A stretch of DNA of 27,745 nt from NCBI GenBank assembly GCA_964570005.1, contig CAZMWE010000013.1:1-27745 (forward strand), read 5' to 3'. The stretch is from JAJZCD01 sp964570005. GTDB lineage: Bacteria; Patescibacteriota; Saccharimonadia; Saccharimonadales; UBA4665. A program made the position numbers and the translations under genes. Under the pieces are notes generated by a model. The model was not told the DNA's origin and searched no databases. It was given only the letters and a program-made list of their open reading frames with translations. Positions 6,218 through 14,597 of this stretch are shown piece by piece (the first letter of the stretch is position 1; each line of letters starts with the position of its first letter).

Positions 6218-7540
6218 ATGAATATAAGCAGAAGCAGAACTAGCAGTTCCCGTACCGTAGTAAGCCGTATTTTTATCACCACAACCCTGATATCGTCATT
6301 CGGCTTAGGAGCCGTAGCGGCTCCGACAGTGTCAGCCGTTGCAGTCCCATCAAGCTTAATGCCAGCAGGTAAAGTATCCTTAACCTTTGACGACGGATTG
6401 CAAAGTGCGTATACGAACGCCGCCCCGATTTTACAAACCTACGGCTTAACTGGGACTGATTATGTTCCGACTGGCTGTGTTGGATCAGTCGGTACTTGTC
6501 CCGCCAACCCCGACGCCACATACATGAACTGGGCGCAGGTGCAGGCGCTGCAAAACACTTTTAAATGGGAGGTCGGCTCACATACGATCGACCACCCGTG
6601 CCTTGCTAACGATTGCGACGGTGTGCCTACGATATCACCCGCCCGAGAAATAACGGAGCTGACTGGCAGTAAGCAGGCCTTGGGCACGTACGGCATTAAC
6701 GCTACAGCGTTTGCCTCACCTTATGGTGATTACGATAACAATGCACTCGCCCTAATCGCCAAAAGCTATTCATCTCACCGTGGGTTTGCTGACATCGGCT
6801 TCAACACCTTTCCGTACAACGATCTACTACTCGTCACTCAGCAGGTTCAAGGTAAAGTGACAGTTTCGCAAGTTGAAAAGTGGGTCAATACCGCCATAGC
6901 CAACAAGCAATGGCTTGTCCTGACGTTCCACGATATCCTACCAAACGCCAGTACCAATCCCGATGACTACCAGTGGAGCTCAGCCAAACTAACTCAGCTC
7001 GCATCCTATTTGAAAGCTCAGAACGTGCCTGTCGTGAACCCTTCGAACGGGATTGTGTCCGGAAGCAATAATCTACTTCCCAACTCATCGTTCTCCGACG
7101 GCATAGCCGATAACTGGACTACAGATGACCTCACCAATATCAAGGCAGACTCGGGGGGAAACGGTAGTTATCCGAATCCGGTTAACTCTATATCCATCAC
7201 TGCCGCTTCAAAGCAGACTCATTTGTCTTCACCACTGACCAATGTAAATCCCGTTCAGACGTATGTATTTAAGAACTTCCTAAACATAACGAGCATCAAA
7301 AGCGGTGGGTTCTCATTCAATATCAACGAGTACGACGCAAGCGGCAAGTTGATATCAAGTCAATCTAAGCTAGGCATTGCATCCTCCAGGAGCCAAAATA
7401 CTATTTATGTAGAAGATGCTAATTTTACCTATAAGCCTTCTTCGACCAAAGTGTCTAAAATCCAGTTGCAAGTGGTCATAAAAGCAAACGCCGGTGCGCA
7501 TGCTTATTATGCGAACCCGCAAATGTATGTTGAGCAATAG
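6218..7540 (+). CDS. Secreted polysaccharide deacetylase (NodB domain, CE4) with C-terminal beta domain
   Basis: This 440-aa exported protein has a signal peptide (about residues 1-35), a NodB-type carbohydrate esterase family 4 domain (about 45-280) and a C-terminal beta-sandwich (about 290-440) that resembles a carbohydrate-binding module. CE4 motifs are visible: LTFDDG (Asp pair 58-59), SHTIDHPC (His122 and His126, metal ligands), ASPYGDYDNN, and LVLTFHD (His238). The enzyme removes N-acetyl groups from glycans such as peptidoglycan or chitin-like polymers outside the cell. In a surface-attached bacterium it may modify its own wall or host glycans. It is the last and largest unit of the array and is followed by a strong terminator. 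Confidence 0.9.
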   Translation: MNISRSRTSSSRTVVSRIFITTTLISSFGLGAVAAPTVSAVAVPSSLMPAGKVSLTFDDGLQSAYTNAAPILQTYGLTGTDYVPTGCVGSVGTCPANPDATYMNWAQVQALQNTFKWEVGSHTIDHPCLANDCDGVPTISPAREITELTGSKQALGTYGINATAFASPYGDYDNNALALIAKSYSSHRGFADIGFNTFPYNDLLLVTQQVQGKVTVSQVEKWVNTAIANKQWLVLTFHDILPNASTNPDDYQWSSAKLTQLASYLKAQNVPVVNPSNGIVSGSNNLLPNSSFSDGIADNWTTDDLTNIKADSGGNGSYPNPVNSISITAASKQTHLSSPLTNVNPVQTYVFKNFLNITSIKSGGFSFNINEYDASGKLISSQSKLGIASSRSQNTIYVEDANFTYKPSSTKVSKIQLQVVIKANAGAHAYYANPQMYVEQ

Positions 7541-7693
7541 CTAAAACTACTGAAATAGGCTATCGAGTTCACGTTTGACTATTCTTGTACGCTAGGCTCG
7601 GCGAATGAGGATTTGCGCCCTCCGGCTGATGATGACAGGTTATACTAATAGAGTTCTCTGCCGGCTACAAAGATATTTCTACCTTATTGCATA

Positions 7694-7707
7694 AGGCTAG
7701 CCAAGCG
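7694..7707 (-). repeat. Boundary repeat edge J (rightmost)
   Basis: AGGCTAGCCAAGCGAG carries the AGCCAAGC core of the other copies, and further left a minus-strand TTTGTAGCC resembles the interior GTAGCC. Only the core is convincing, so this may be a remnant marking the right end of the array. Confidence 0.35.
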
Positions 7708-7750
7708 AGTCTAGTTTAGAGCCATACGGTTCAGCAAAATACGCATTATG

Positions 7751-7775
7751 AAAGACTTCTCCGGAAGTCTTTTTG
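7751..7775 (+). terminator. Rho-independent terminator
   Basis: AAAGACTTC (7751-7759), loop TCCG, GAAGTCTTT (7764-7772) followed by TTT. A perfect 9-bp stem with a stable tetraloop and T-run. It serves the deacetylase gene, and its A-rich left arm could also stop the opposing gene. Confidence 0.85.
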
Positions 7776-7858
7776 GTACATTCTTATACCGAAAGAAATA
7801 CGAGAAAATACAGGCAAAGCAAATTAAAAGTCGGTACTGGATATGCCATTACTAGCCA

Positions 7859-8866
7859 CTAGTCGTCAGGAAAGTCATCGAGGTCAATCTCTCGAATCGA
7901 CTCTTCGCGGTCAATATCAACCACCAACTGTAAATGAGCGCCCTGGTTCTCCCGGCCGGGAAATGTACCGTACCGCTTGATTGATGGCGGCCTGTCTGCT
8001 GGCGCAAAAAGTCGCATATACGGCAGCGCACGGCCGCTCTCCATAGCACCCGCAGCGTAGGCGGCGCCGAATGCAGCCATCATGCGCAGTTCGTCACGGT
8101 TTGCTTCTGCCACTTTCATCACATTACGCTTTTCGAGCTCCTCGAATTCCAATTGCTCGCATGCCGGGTCCGCGCTTCTTTCCGCGTCAGTAGGTGGTTC
8201 CGCATTCTGTCCAAACGTCACCGCAAAGGTGTTAAAGGTCAGTCGGCTGACCTTATCATCGTCATAGTAGTCTATATAAGCTATACCAGCCTCATCGACA
8301 CTCACTATGATTGTGCGATGGCCAGTATCCTTCTTACTTTTAATATCACGTGTGCAGAACTTCGTATAATTGCTAAGGATTTCATTCAACAGCACACCCA
8401 CCTTTTCACCTTGGTCGCCACCTATTTTACGTTCGGCAACACGCTCAAGCCACACATCATTTTCGTACGTCATGCCCTCAGACAATGGTTCTCTCTGTTT
8501 ATGTAGAAAATAATTATGGGCATCACCTACCAGGATTATCCGACGTTGGCCTTCGGCATGTTCATTGCGCCAGCTGGGTGGAATTCGGCCATCATCGTAG
8601 CGGACATCCGGAGGCAGAGGCGCGTCATATGGCGTGGTTTCGCCGTCACCAGGCTGATCGCGGCCAGCTTGTCCGGAAGTATCGCCGGCATTTTGCAACG
8701 CCATTGCGCCCAAATCATGCGGTAGGCCGGTAAACTCGCGCAGTAAGTTTGGGTTGTCTAATATTGCTAGATCTGCTTTAGTCCAGACTGGTGTGTCGAC
8801 AGATAGCCCGTCGGGGCGATTCGTGGGATCGCTCGTACAGTTTATGGCCTCTACGGTAATTGTCAC
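7859..8866 (-). CDS. Soluble acidic protein of unknown function
   Basis: This 335-aa protein is not one I recognise. It has no signal peptide or membrane segment. Residues 55-90 are a low-complexity Gly/Asp/Pro/Gln stretch; a basic patch with RRIILVGDAHNYFLHKQRE follows (about 108-126); a beta-rich section reads RTIIVSVDEAGIAYIDYYDD (about 184-203); the C-terminus (LQLVVDIDREESIREIDL) is acidic. The VLLNEILSNYTKF segment could be a helix for partner binding. The start is a GTG, supported by a promoter (TTGAAA, 17 nt, TATAAC) ending 6 nt upstream. Divergent from the MenC-like gene, with overlapping promoters. Confidence 0.7.
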   Translation of the reverse strand: MTITVEAINCTSDPTNRPDGLSVDTPVWTKADLAILDNPNLLREFTGLPHDLGAMALQNAGDTSGQAGRDQPGDGETTPYDAPLPPDVRYDDGRIPPSWRNEHAEGQRRIILVGDAHNYFLHKQREPLSEGMTYENDVWLERVAERKIGGDQGEKVGVLLNEILSNYTKFCTRDIKSKKDTGHRTIIVSVDEAGIAYIDYYDDDKVSRLTFNTFAVTFGQNAEPPTDAERSADPACEQLEFEELEKRNVMKVAEANRDELRMMAAFGAAYAAGAMESGRALPYMRLFAPADRPPSIKRYGTFPGRENQGAHLQLVVDIDREESIREIDLDDFPDD

Positions 8867-8872
8867 GCAACG

Positions 8873-8901
8873 GTTATATCACATAATAAACACAGTTTCA
8901 A
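8873..8901 (-). promoter_or_regulatory. Promoter of the 335-aa gene
   Basis: On the minus strand TTGAAA (8896-8901), 17-nt spacer, TATAAC (8873-8878), then 6 nt to the GTG. It supports a leaderless mRNA with a GTG start. Confidence 0.68.
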
Positions 8902-8911
8902 CTATATAATG

Positions 8912-8939
8912 TGGTATAATTTTAGTAATTAGCCGGAGG
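8912..8939 (+). promoter_or_regulatory. Extended -10 promoter and Shine-Dalgarno sequence of the MenC-like gene
   Basis: TGGTATAAT (8912-8920) is an extended -10; a second TATAAT lies at 8905-8910. GGAGG (8935-8939) is 9 nt before the ATG, so this gene has a short leader, unlike its divergent neighbour. Confidence 0.65.
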
Positions 8940-8948
8940 CTGGCGGCA

Positions 8949-10064
8949 ATGAAGATAACCAAAGTAGAGATCCGCACACTCAAGCTGCCCCTTACACGCA
9001 GCTTTGCGACGGGTTTTGGCATAGTAGACACCAAAGAAACCGTGATAGTTAAGTTATACACAGCGGACAGCTTGGTGGGCTACGGCGAGTCAGCGGCTCT
9101 ATCGGTGCCACTGTTTAATGGTGAAACCGCTGAAACCTGCGCATACATTCTGCGTGATTTTCTTGCCCCGGCGGTCATTGGCAAGCGCCTTGATACTATT
9201 GATGACTTCTTGGTAGCCCTGCCACCCCTGCACGGCATCCATACCGCCAAAACCGGTCTAGAGTGCGCCTTTTGGCACTTGCTGGCCCAGCGCGATGGTA
9301 AGCCGCTCAGCGAGCTTATGGGCGGTATCCGAACCGAAATACCCATAGGCGAAAGTATGAGCATTAAACTGTCCGTACAAGAGCTACTGCAAGAAACCGA
9401 GCAGCGACTGCGTAAAGGTTATCAACGCATCAAAATCAAAATCATGCCTGGCTGGGACCAGGAACCACTGGCCGCTATCCGCAAGGTTTGGCCCGATATA
9501 TTACTCACCGCCGACGCCAACGCGAGCTATACCCTGTCTCAGCACGAGGATGAGCTACGAGCACTCGACCAATTCAATCTAGCCATGCTGGAGCAACCGC
9601 TGGCCGCCCGTGACTTTATCGGCCACGCTAGTCTGCAAAAGAAACTCCGCACACCTATCTGCCTAGACGAAAGTATAGAGAACCTGGACGACTTGCGCAC
9701 CGCCGGCGTACTCGGTGCTGGCAAGATTGTGAATCTCAAGCCAATGCGTGTCGGCGGGCTACACGAATGTCTGAAGCTCTATGATTTTGCGGCCATACAC
9801 GACCTGGAAGTGTGGTGCGGCGGTATGCTTGAGACCGGCATTGGCCGGGCATTCAACATTGCGCTTGCCTCAAAGGAACGTTTTTACCACCCCGCCGATA
9901 TGTCACCTTACCAGTTCTTTTTTACCGAGGACCTGGTAGAAGACAGCTTCATCGTTAAGCCCAACGGTTGTATCGACGTTCCAACCATACCGGGCTTGGG
10001 CTACCACGTAAGTGATACGCAAATCCAAAAGTTCACTACCCAAAAAACGATTGTCACAGCCTAG
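8949..10064 (+). CDS. menC: o-Succinylbenzoate synthase / N-acylamino-acid racemase family enzyme (enolase superfamily)
   Basis: This 371-aa protein is a full-length enolase-superfamily enzyme of the muconate-lactonizing subgroup. The catalytic KxK is at 162-164 (IKIKI), the metal ligands are Asp189 (ADANASY), Glu215 (LEQPL) and Asp240 (CLDES), and the second catalytic Lys is 264 (NLKPMRVGG). GGMLETGIGRAFNIALAS (291-308) is diagnostic for the OSBS/NAAAR family rather than the dipeptide epimerases. It would either make o-succinylbenzoate for menaquinone or racemise N-acyl or N-succinyl amino acids. No other menaquinone gene lies nearby, and reduced CPR genomes usually lack that pathway, so racemase activity is the more likely role; the symbol denotes the family only. 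Confidence 0.88.
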   Translation: MKITKVEIRTLKLPLTRSFATGFGIVDTKETVIVKLYTADSLVGYGESAALSVPLFNGETAETCAYILRDFLAPAVIGKRLDTIDDFLVALPPLHGIHTAKTGLECAFWHLLAQRDGKPLSELMGGIRTEIPIGESMSIKLSVQELLQETEQRLRKGYQRIKIKIMPGWDQEPLAAIRKVWPDILLTADANASYTLSQHEDELRALDQFNLAMLEQPLAARDFIGHASLQKKLRTPICLDESIENLDDLRTAGVLGAGKIVNLKPMRVGGLHECLKLYDFAAIHDLEVWCGGMLETGIGRAFNIALASKERFYHPADMSPYQFFFTEDLVEDSFIVKPNGCIDVPTIPGLGYHVSDTQIQKFTTQKTIVTA

Positions 10065-10148
10065 CAGTGTTAGAAATCTGAGCGTTGTTTACCTTATGGC
10101 TTGCTAGACTGGGCTAGAATGTTACACAATGCGTGGGGGACTCTTACA

Positions 10149-11306
10149 TTATGGATCGTTGGGACAGTTGTCCGTGTATAGGCTTGGCCCGTCTTTAGTT
10201 TGTTTACATATGCTTTGAGTAGTCTGTAAGGCATAGGCCGGGAAAATACCGGACGAAGTATTGATGGGAATACGTACCTGCACACGACGCAGTTCATCTC
10301 CGGCCTGGCCAGTTGAATCGATCAGGGCCTGGCCGCCCACGAAGCTTGCGCCGGCTGATGTGGCAGGATTGATGGCGTGAGTGACATCGCCGCCCGCAAC
10401 CGAGAGCTTGCCGGCATCCTGGTACATCATGGTTAGGCGCGCGTAATATTGCGTACTTCCCCCCGCTATATTGAGCAGGAGCGAGCAGCCGCTACTTGTG
10501 CAACTCACTGGAATAATTTGTACCGGACAGTCACCGTTACTTACATTGCAGGTAGGATTATTCGAAGCCAAAGGGTCTACCGGCTGTGTTTTCGGCGGCC
10601 AGCTGATATTCGCAGCACTTACAAAGGGGCTACCTGAATTGTATGAAGGGATTAAATAGAAGCTCATAACAGCCTGGTCGGAACTGAGTGAGACGTTAGA
10701 CACGTTCGTGATATCCGTGATGTCCATGCGCAAGATACCGAACGCGCAGTTCCACTGATCATAAGAGGGTAGTGTTATGCCGTTAGCGGCAGACCCGGTG
10801 CAGGCACTCAGGGAATATGGAGAATTTGCCTGTGCAGTCCACAAAAACTTCAATTGAGTAAACGGTTCATTGTCGGTATTCGCAAAATACAATATTTGGC
10901 TGTTATTCTGCGTAAGCGGTGCTACCGATAACGTCGAGGGTTCGGTATTAACCATCAGACAGGTATACGCAGTGTTCGAGGGAGTGTCGAGTATGTTAAC
11001 CGTGGTTGAAGCTCCGATGGTGGTGTTATCAAGCGTGTGTATAAAGGATGTACAATTGCCGAACGTATTTACATCACTACCTTTGTTGGCTGGATCGGTC
11101 AGATAATGTATAGCTGCGTTGACGCCGCTTTCGGCAGCGTAGTAAGCTTGCGTGCTCAATTGGTTATCCAAAGCTTGGCGCTGGTCACGCCGAGCTCCTT
11201 CGGCAAAGCCGATAACAATGAGTGTAATAACACTCAGCATAATTATCGTCACGAGGATAGAAACCATCCCCCGTTCATCCTTTTTGGGCATATTCACGTT
11301 GTTCAT
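10149..11306 (-). CDS. PilX-like pseudopilin / type IV pilus-associated protein
   Basis: This 385-aa protein (from MNNVNMPKKDERG) has a pilin-type N-terminus: a short basic leader ending ERG, then the hydrophobic helix MVSILVTIIMLSVITLIVIG and STQAYYAAESGVNAAIHYL. The G/MVSIL junction fits prepilin peptidase cleavage but position 5 is Leu rather than Glu, as in PilX/GspK-type minor pilins, and the AYYAAESG segment is typical of that group. The large C-terminal domain contains many Cys residues that could form disulfides outside the cell. A TATACT box 5 nt before the ATG gives it its own leaderless promoter, although it follows two related genes on the same strand. Confidence 0.78.
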   Translation of the reverse strand: MNNVNMPKKDERGMVSILVTIIMLSVITLIVIGFAEGARRDQRQALDNQLSTQAYYAAESGVNAAIHYLTDPANKGSDVNTFGNCTSFIHTLDNTTIGASTTVNILDTPSNTAYTCLMVNTEPSTLSVAPLTQNNSQILYFANTDNEPFTQLKFLWTAQANSPYSLSACTGSAANGITLPSYDQWNCAFGILRMDITDITNVSNVSLSSDQAVMSFYLIPSYNSGSPFVSAANISWPPKTQPVDPLASNNPTCNVSNGDCPVQIIPVSCTSSGCSLLLNIAGGSTQYYARLTMMYQDAGKLSVAGGDVTHAINPATSAGASFVGGQALIDSTGQAGDELRRVQVRIPINTSSGIFPAYALQTTQSICKQTKDGPSLYTDNCPNDP

Positions 11307-11311
11307 CTTAC

Positions 11312-11317
11312 AGTATA
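11312..11317 (-). promoter_or_regulatory. -10 box of the PilX-like gene
   Basis: TATACT on the minus strand, 5 nt before the ATG at 11306. It favours this start over an upstream in-frame start at 11339. No clear -35 is seen. Confidence 0.5.
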
Positions 11318-11355
11318 GTGTACGGCTCTGTTGTATCATGTGTCACCCCGTACCC

Positions 11356-13479
11356 CTATAAGACGGGCGGTAATGAACTATACGACTGATACATACAGTG
11401 GATCTGCGTAGGATCCTCAGAGCAGCTCGTTTGCGCCACCGACGGTCCGCTCAACCAAAGCTCAGGTGTATAAACAATCCGTTCGGCCGGAACGCCAGAA
11501 ACGGCATTCGATTTGGCAATACTCCCGGTAGTCCTGCCAAGAATAACTTGATTTGCCGCCACAGCACCATAAATAATAAGCGCCTGCACACTACATCTAG
11601 CATAGTCCTTGAGTACATGTGAAAGTCCATTGCCGTCAGCGCACGTAAATATCTGCCCATTGGAACTGCCGTTAGACTGGGCATCGTAGAGACCATGCAG
11701 CTCACTGACGCTTGGGTTAATGAAAATATCGCCATTTGAAACGAGCAGGCTAAACTGAGGTATGTCTTGCAAACGTGTATAGTTGTCATAGGTAATATTG
11801 CCACCAAGATACACGTTGCCGCCCGTAACAATAACCGTAACACGCACTCCAGGCCGTAGCTGTATACCGTTAAATGTCTGATCACCGGTCAGACGCACAA
11901 TATAGCCAGTACTATTCGCGGTTAAACTGTTCCAGTCAGGCTGCGAGGTGTAATCCGCCGTACCAGTAACACTGCCGGCATAGTCCGGCACGCACCAGCT
12001 ACCAGTGTAGGATCCCAGGAAATTGCCACCATACGCTGAAGCGCCCGGGGCAGCGTTGGAGCCAGCCAACGCACTTGGCAGATGCACGGCGATACCATCG
12101 CTGCTTCCCCCCAACCCGCTCGTGATATTATTCGTCAGATCTGACGCGAACCCAGTGATACTACCTGTCGCAAGAGCCATTTGCCGAGTACCCGCACCAA
12201 AATAATTAGGGGAAGCCCCGCCTGTATCCAGATTGTAACCCTTAATATCAGCAGCGGAATTGTCAGTGCAGCTAGTACCAAACCCCTGCCCCGCGGACAC
12301 GTCACCGCCAACAACATCAAAATACGGCTGATAGGCTATAACTATTGGCGCCGAGCACGAGGTTGTCGGCACCTGCGAACCCGTCACTTGCCACGTGAGC
12401 GTAAACGTTCCAGAAACGCTGGTAGCGGGCACGTTAAGTGTCGCGGTGGCCGTACCATTCGAAATCGAGGGATTCTTCGTCGTCTGGCTAATCGTACGGT
12501 ACGGGGATGGGCCGTTTAAAGTAACAGCCATGGCATCGGGGCCAAATTCCAAGGGCGCGGCGCTGGCGGGAGTGTATTGTACTGATGCCTGGAGTGCAAA
12601 CGGACGGTTCGGGTCAGGCATAGCAACGCTTGCCGTAAAACCAGCACAGCTGACCGTCGCCGGTGGGGACGGCGGAGCGAGAGCTTCAAGCTGGCCCAGC
12701 ATGTTACCACAGAAATGATCCAAGGAGAACTGGCTGCCATCCGGGTTATGAAACACCACGGCATCCGAGAGACCATAGTCGTCTTCGTCTACCCCTTTCC
12801 ATAGTATATCCCGAGCATCGGTGCTAGGCAGCACTGGCGGATCTGTCACCCGTCCCTGCCAACAAAGCGTCGGAGCAGTTGGGTAACAGGCATGCCCACT
12901 GTCCGGATATCCTAACGGCTTGAATATTGACTGATTCCAATTAATCCACCCTTTGCTTGCATAGTAGTTAACACGGGCAACCCAGTCGCTTAGATGTGTT
13001 GGATCTTGAGCATAGGCTACCGCGGCTGACCACGTGCAGGTAGTCGTAGTCGGATTGGAGGCATACCACTGACAAAGCGCAGGACCAGATACGCCAAGCA
13101 TGGAGTCAATCGTGGCTGCAGCACCAAAACTGTCGTAATCGTAGTTCGAGGCACTCCCACGGGCCAGATATGTCTCGTACAGAGACTCAAACGATGTTAC
13201 ATTCAGATTTGCCGGAAGCGCGTCGGCATTCAGGTTGCTCACGTTATATATAATCACGTTGTTTCGGGCAGCGTACGGGGCTGAACTGTCATATACATAA
13301 AAGTCCGCGTTCGTGACATAACCGTGACATCCGTTGCGTCCTAGCTGAACGAAACCGCAATAGAACGCGTTTTGGCTCGGAGGGGCAGCATTCACAACAT
13401 AGCCACCAATGGTGAATGCGAATATGCAAGCCATCGTGAGCATGCTGAGCCGCTTAAGCAAACGTAAATTGTACTTCAT
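11356..13479 (-). CDS. Large secreted surface protein of the pilus locus, unknown function
   Basis: This 707-aa protein has a signal peptide (basic KYNLRLLKRL start, hydrophobic core, cleavage near VVNAAPP at 28-33) and no further membrane segment. The N-terminal 280 residues are rich in Tyr, Trp and Cys; an Ig-like stretch (about 300-380) contains ATATLNVPATSVSGTFTLTW; the C-terminal 200 residues (TGGNVYLGGNITYDN, SLLVSNGDIFINPSVSELHG) look like a right-handed beta structure. Its ATG overlaps the stop of the upstream anchored gene (ATGA), and a PilX-like gene follows, so it is probably a pilus-tip or surface adhesin component. I cannot name a family. Confidence 0.68.
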   Translation of the reverse strand: MKYNLRLLKRLSMLTMACIFAFTIGGYVVNAAPPSQNAFYCGFVQLGRNGCHGYVTNADFYVYDSSAPYAARNNVIIYNVSNLNADALPANLNVTSFESLYETYLARGSASNYDYDSFGAAATIDSMLGVSGPALCQWYASNPTTTTCTWSAAVAYAQDPTHLSDWVARVNYYASKGWINWNQSIFKPLGYPDSGHACYPTAPTLCWQGRVTDPPVLPSTDARDILWKGVDEDDYGLSDAVVFHNPDGSQFSLDHFCGNMLGQLEALAPPSPPATVSCAGFTASVAMPDPNRPFALQASVQYTPASAAPLEFGPDAMAVTLNGPSPYRTISQTTKNPSISNGTATATLNVPATSVSGTFTLTWQVTGSQVPTTSCSAPIVIAYQPYFDVVGGDVSAGQGFGTSCTDNSAADIKGYNLDTGGASPNYFGAGTRQMALATGSITGFASDLTNNITSGLGGSSDGIAVHLPSALAGSNAAPGASAYGGNFLGSYTGSWCVPDYAGSVTGTADYTSQPDWNSLTANSTGYIVRLTGDQTFNGIQLRPGVRVTVIVTGGNVYLGGNITYDNYTRLQDIPQFSLLVSNGDIFINPSVSELHGLYDAQSNGSSNGQIFTCADGNGLSHVLKDYARCSVQALIIYGAVAANQVILGRTTGSIAKSNAVSGVPAERIVYTPELWLSGPSVAQTSCSEDPTQIHCMYQSYSSLPPVL

Positions 13480-14114
13480 AGATCAACCTGTTGATTCTGT
13501 TGCAGCTGCTGTATAGCGTGCTGATAGTACGCAGTGGGGGGAGATAGGCCGTCGGAATTTTGGCTCATCGCCGCCAGTTGCTGTAAGACCGGTATGAGCT
13601 GCTGGCGCGCTCCTGCGGCGTAGCCAGCCGCAAGCTCACCTTGGAGCGCCGCCCGCTTTTCTGTGGCATCATATTTCGGGGCAGCCTTAAAATTCGCTGT
13701 AGCTTTGGAATATTCTTTCAGGTTCATGTATGCCGTTCCGGCATACATATAATACTCGGCCAGGGATTTGTTGTTGAAGGTGTATTTTCCCGATTGCTTG
13801 CCGGCAATAAGCTTTGACGTATCATCAATAACCGACTGATTTTCACTCCTGCTCAAATCAGTGGTAAGACTTTGCTGTAGCACCGCTTGCTCGGCGGCGT
13901 CGGCTTTGCGGCCTTCCCCCGAAGCGTTACGATGTGCCAGCCACCAGCCCCACCCACCCACACACACTACGGCGGCGACCAGGCAAACGACAGCAACGAT
14001 AATCCTTCTGTTGGCGTGCACAAACGAACGAGATACTGTCGGTATCGTTTTTATTTCAGCAGGTTCATCCACCTCTACTGATTCTTTCGGTTGTTTTATC
14101 TTACCTGCAAGCAC
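13476..14114 (-). CDS. Membrane-anchored TPR-like protein
   Basis: This 212-aa protein has a cytoplasmic N-terminus, one membrane helix (about residues 36-58, IIVAVVCLVAAVVCVGGWGW) and an extracytoplasmic helical domain. The segment AEYYMYAGTAYMNLKEYSKA then TANFKAAPKYD is a clear tetratricopeptide repeat; flanking helices give room for two or three. Gln-rich C-terminus. It is translationally coupled to the 707-aa secreted protein, so it may act as an assembly or docking factor. The start is a GTG; a candidate promoter (TTGGTT, 17 nt, TAAGAT) lies at 14143-14171. Confidence 0.7.
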   Translation of the reverse strand: MLAGKIKQPKESVEVDEPAEIKTIPTVSRSFVHANRRIIVAVVCLVAAVVCVGGWGWWLAHRNASGEGRKADAAEQAVLQQSLTTDLSRSENQSVIDDTSKLIAGKQSGKYTFNNKSLAEYYMYAGTAYMNLKEYSKATANFKAAPKYDATEKRAALQGELAAGYAAGARQQLIPVLQQLAAMSQNSDGLSPPTAYYQHAIQQLQQNQQVDL

Positions 14115-14142
14115 TCGGCTATTCCATTACATGGGACTCGTT

Positions 14143-14171
14143 ATCTTACAACCCCACCACACTCGAACCAA
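14143..14171 (-). promoter_or_regulatory. Candidate promoter of the pilus-locus operon
   Basis: On the minus strand TTGGTT (14166-14171), 17-nt spacer, TAAGAT (14143-14148), with the GTG about 29 nt downstream. Box matches are moderate. Confidence 0.35.
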
Positions 14172-14539
14172 AGTTGCGAGCTTTTTAACACAATGTAGGT
14201 TATGCTTACAGATTAGCGCAGCATAGAAATTATAACAACGGTCATTATGCATCTCTCGGCTTAGTAATCCACAGGCATCAACCTATCATCAGACATTTCT
14301 TATAAAAACGCAGAGGGCGTATTCTCAATAGCCTCTTGTGATAACACTTCGCTTTCCCCGGCACGACAATAGGACAAAGCTTTAGCCCCGTACGGTTATG
14401 CTATTAGTAAGCAAGTACACGGATCAACGCTTTTTGCCCAGCTTTGGCAAAGAGAAAGTGTGAAGAGACTACAGTTTGATTCTCAGGTATTTTTTATTCC
14501 GACAGCAATACCCCGACCGGTAGGTCGTGGCGATGGAGT
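14172..14539. other. Intergenic stretch between the pilus operon and the IS element
   Basis: No convincing gene or RNA is visible in this stretch of roughly 370 nt. A short inverted repeat (TTTGCC, 7-nt loop, GGCAAA) lies near 14434-14452. Stop codons occur in all frames. Confidence 0.4.
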
Positions 14540-14562
14540 CGCCCCCGCACCCTTGTAGGGGC

Positions 14563-14580
14563 GTCCGGGCGTTCCCGGAC
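14563..14580 (+). repeat. Left-end subterminal hairpin of the IS element
   Basis: Perfect 7-bp stem GTCCGGG/CCCGGAC with a CGTT loop, 17 nt before the tnpA ATG. A GTAG tetranucleotide 4 nt before the stem recalls REP sequences recognised by RAYT transposases. Confidence 0.7.
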
Positions 14581-14597
14581 TGACATATACTGTACAC

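Larger units (their letters stand above)
7541..7858. other. Intergenic stretch after the deacetylase gene
   Basis: This stretch between convergent genes holds a short boundary repeat (7694-7707) and a clear terminator (7751-7775). A TATACT at 7641 has no matching -35 or downstream gene. I see no further RNA gene or ORF. Confidence 0.5.

Noticed and set aside
40..7710. A classical integron with attC sites
   Set aside because: No integrase gene is present, and the repeats lack paired RYYYAAC/GTTRRRY core sites. Only the layout is integron-like.
8485..8733. Plus-strand ORFs inside 7859-8866
   Set aside because: They overlap a longer minus-strand gene with a good promoter and show no family features.
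14150..14200. A tRNA gene on the minus strand around a GGTTCGAGT sequence
   Set aside because: No 5-bp T-stem, acceptor stem or anticodon arm can be formed.
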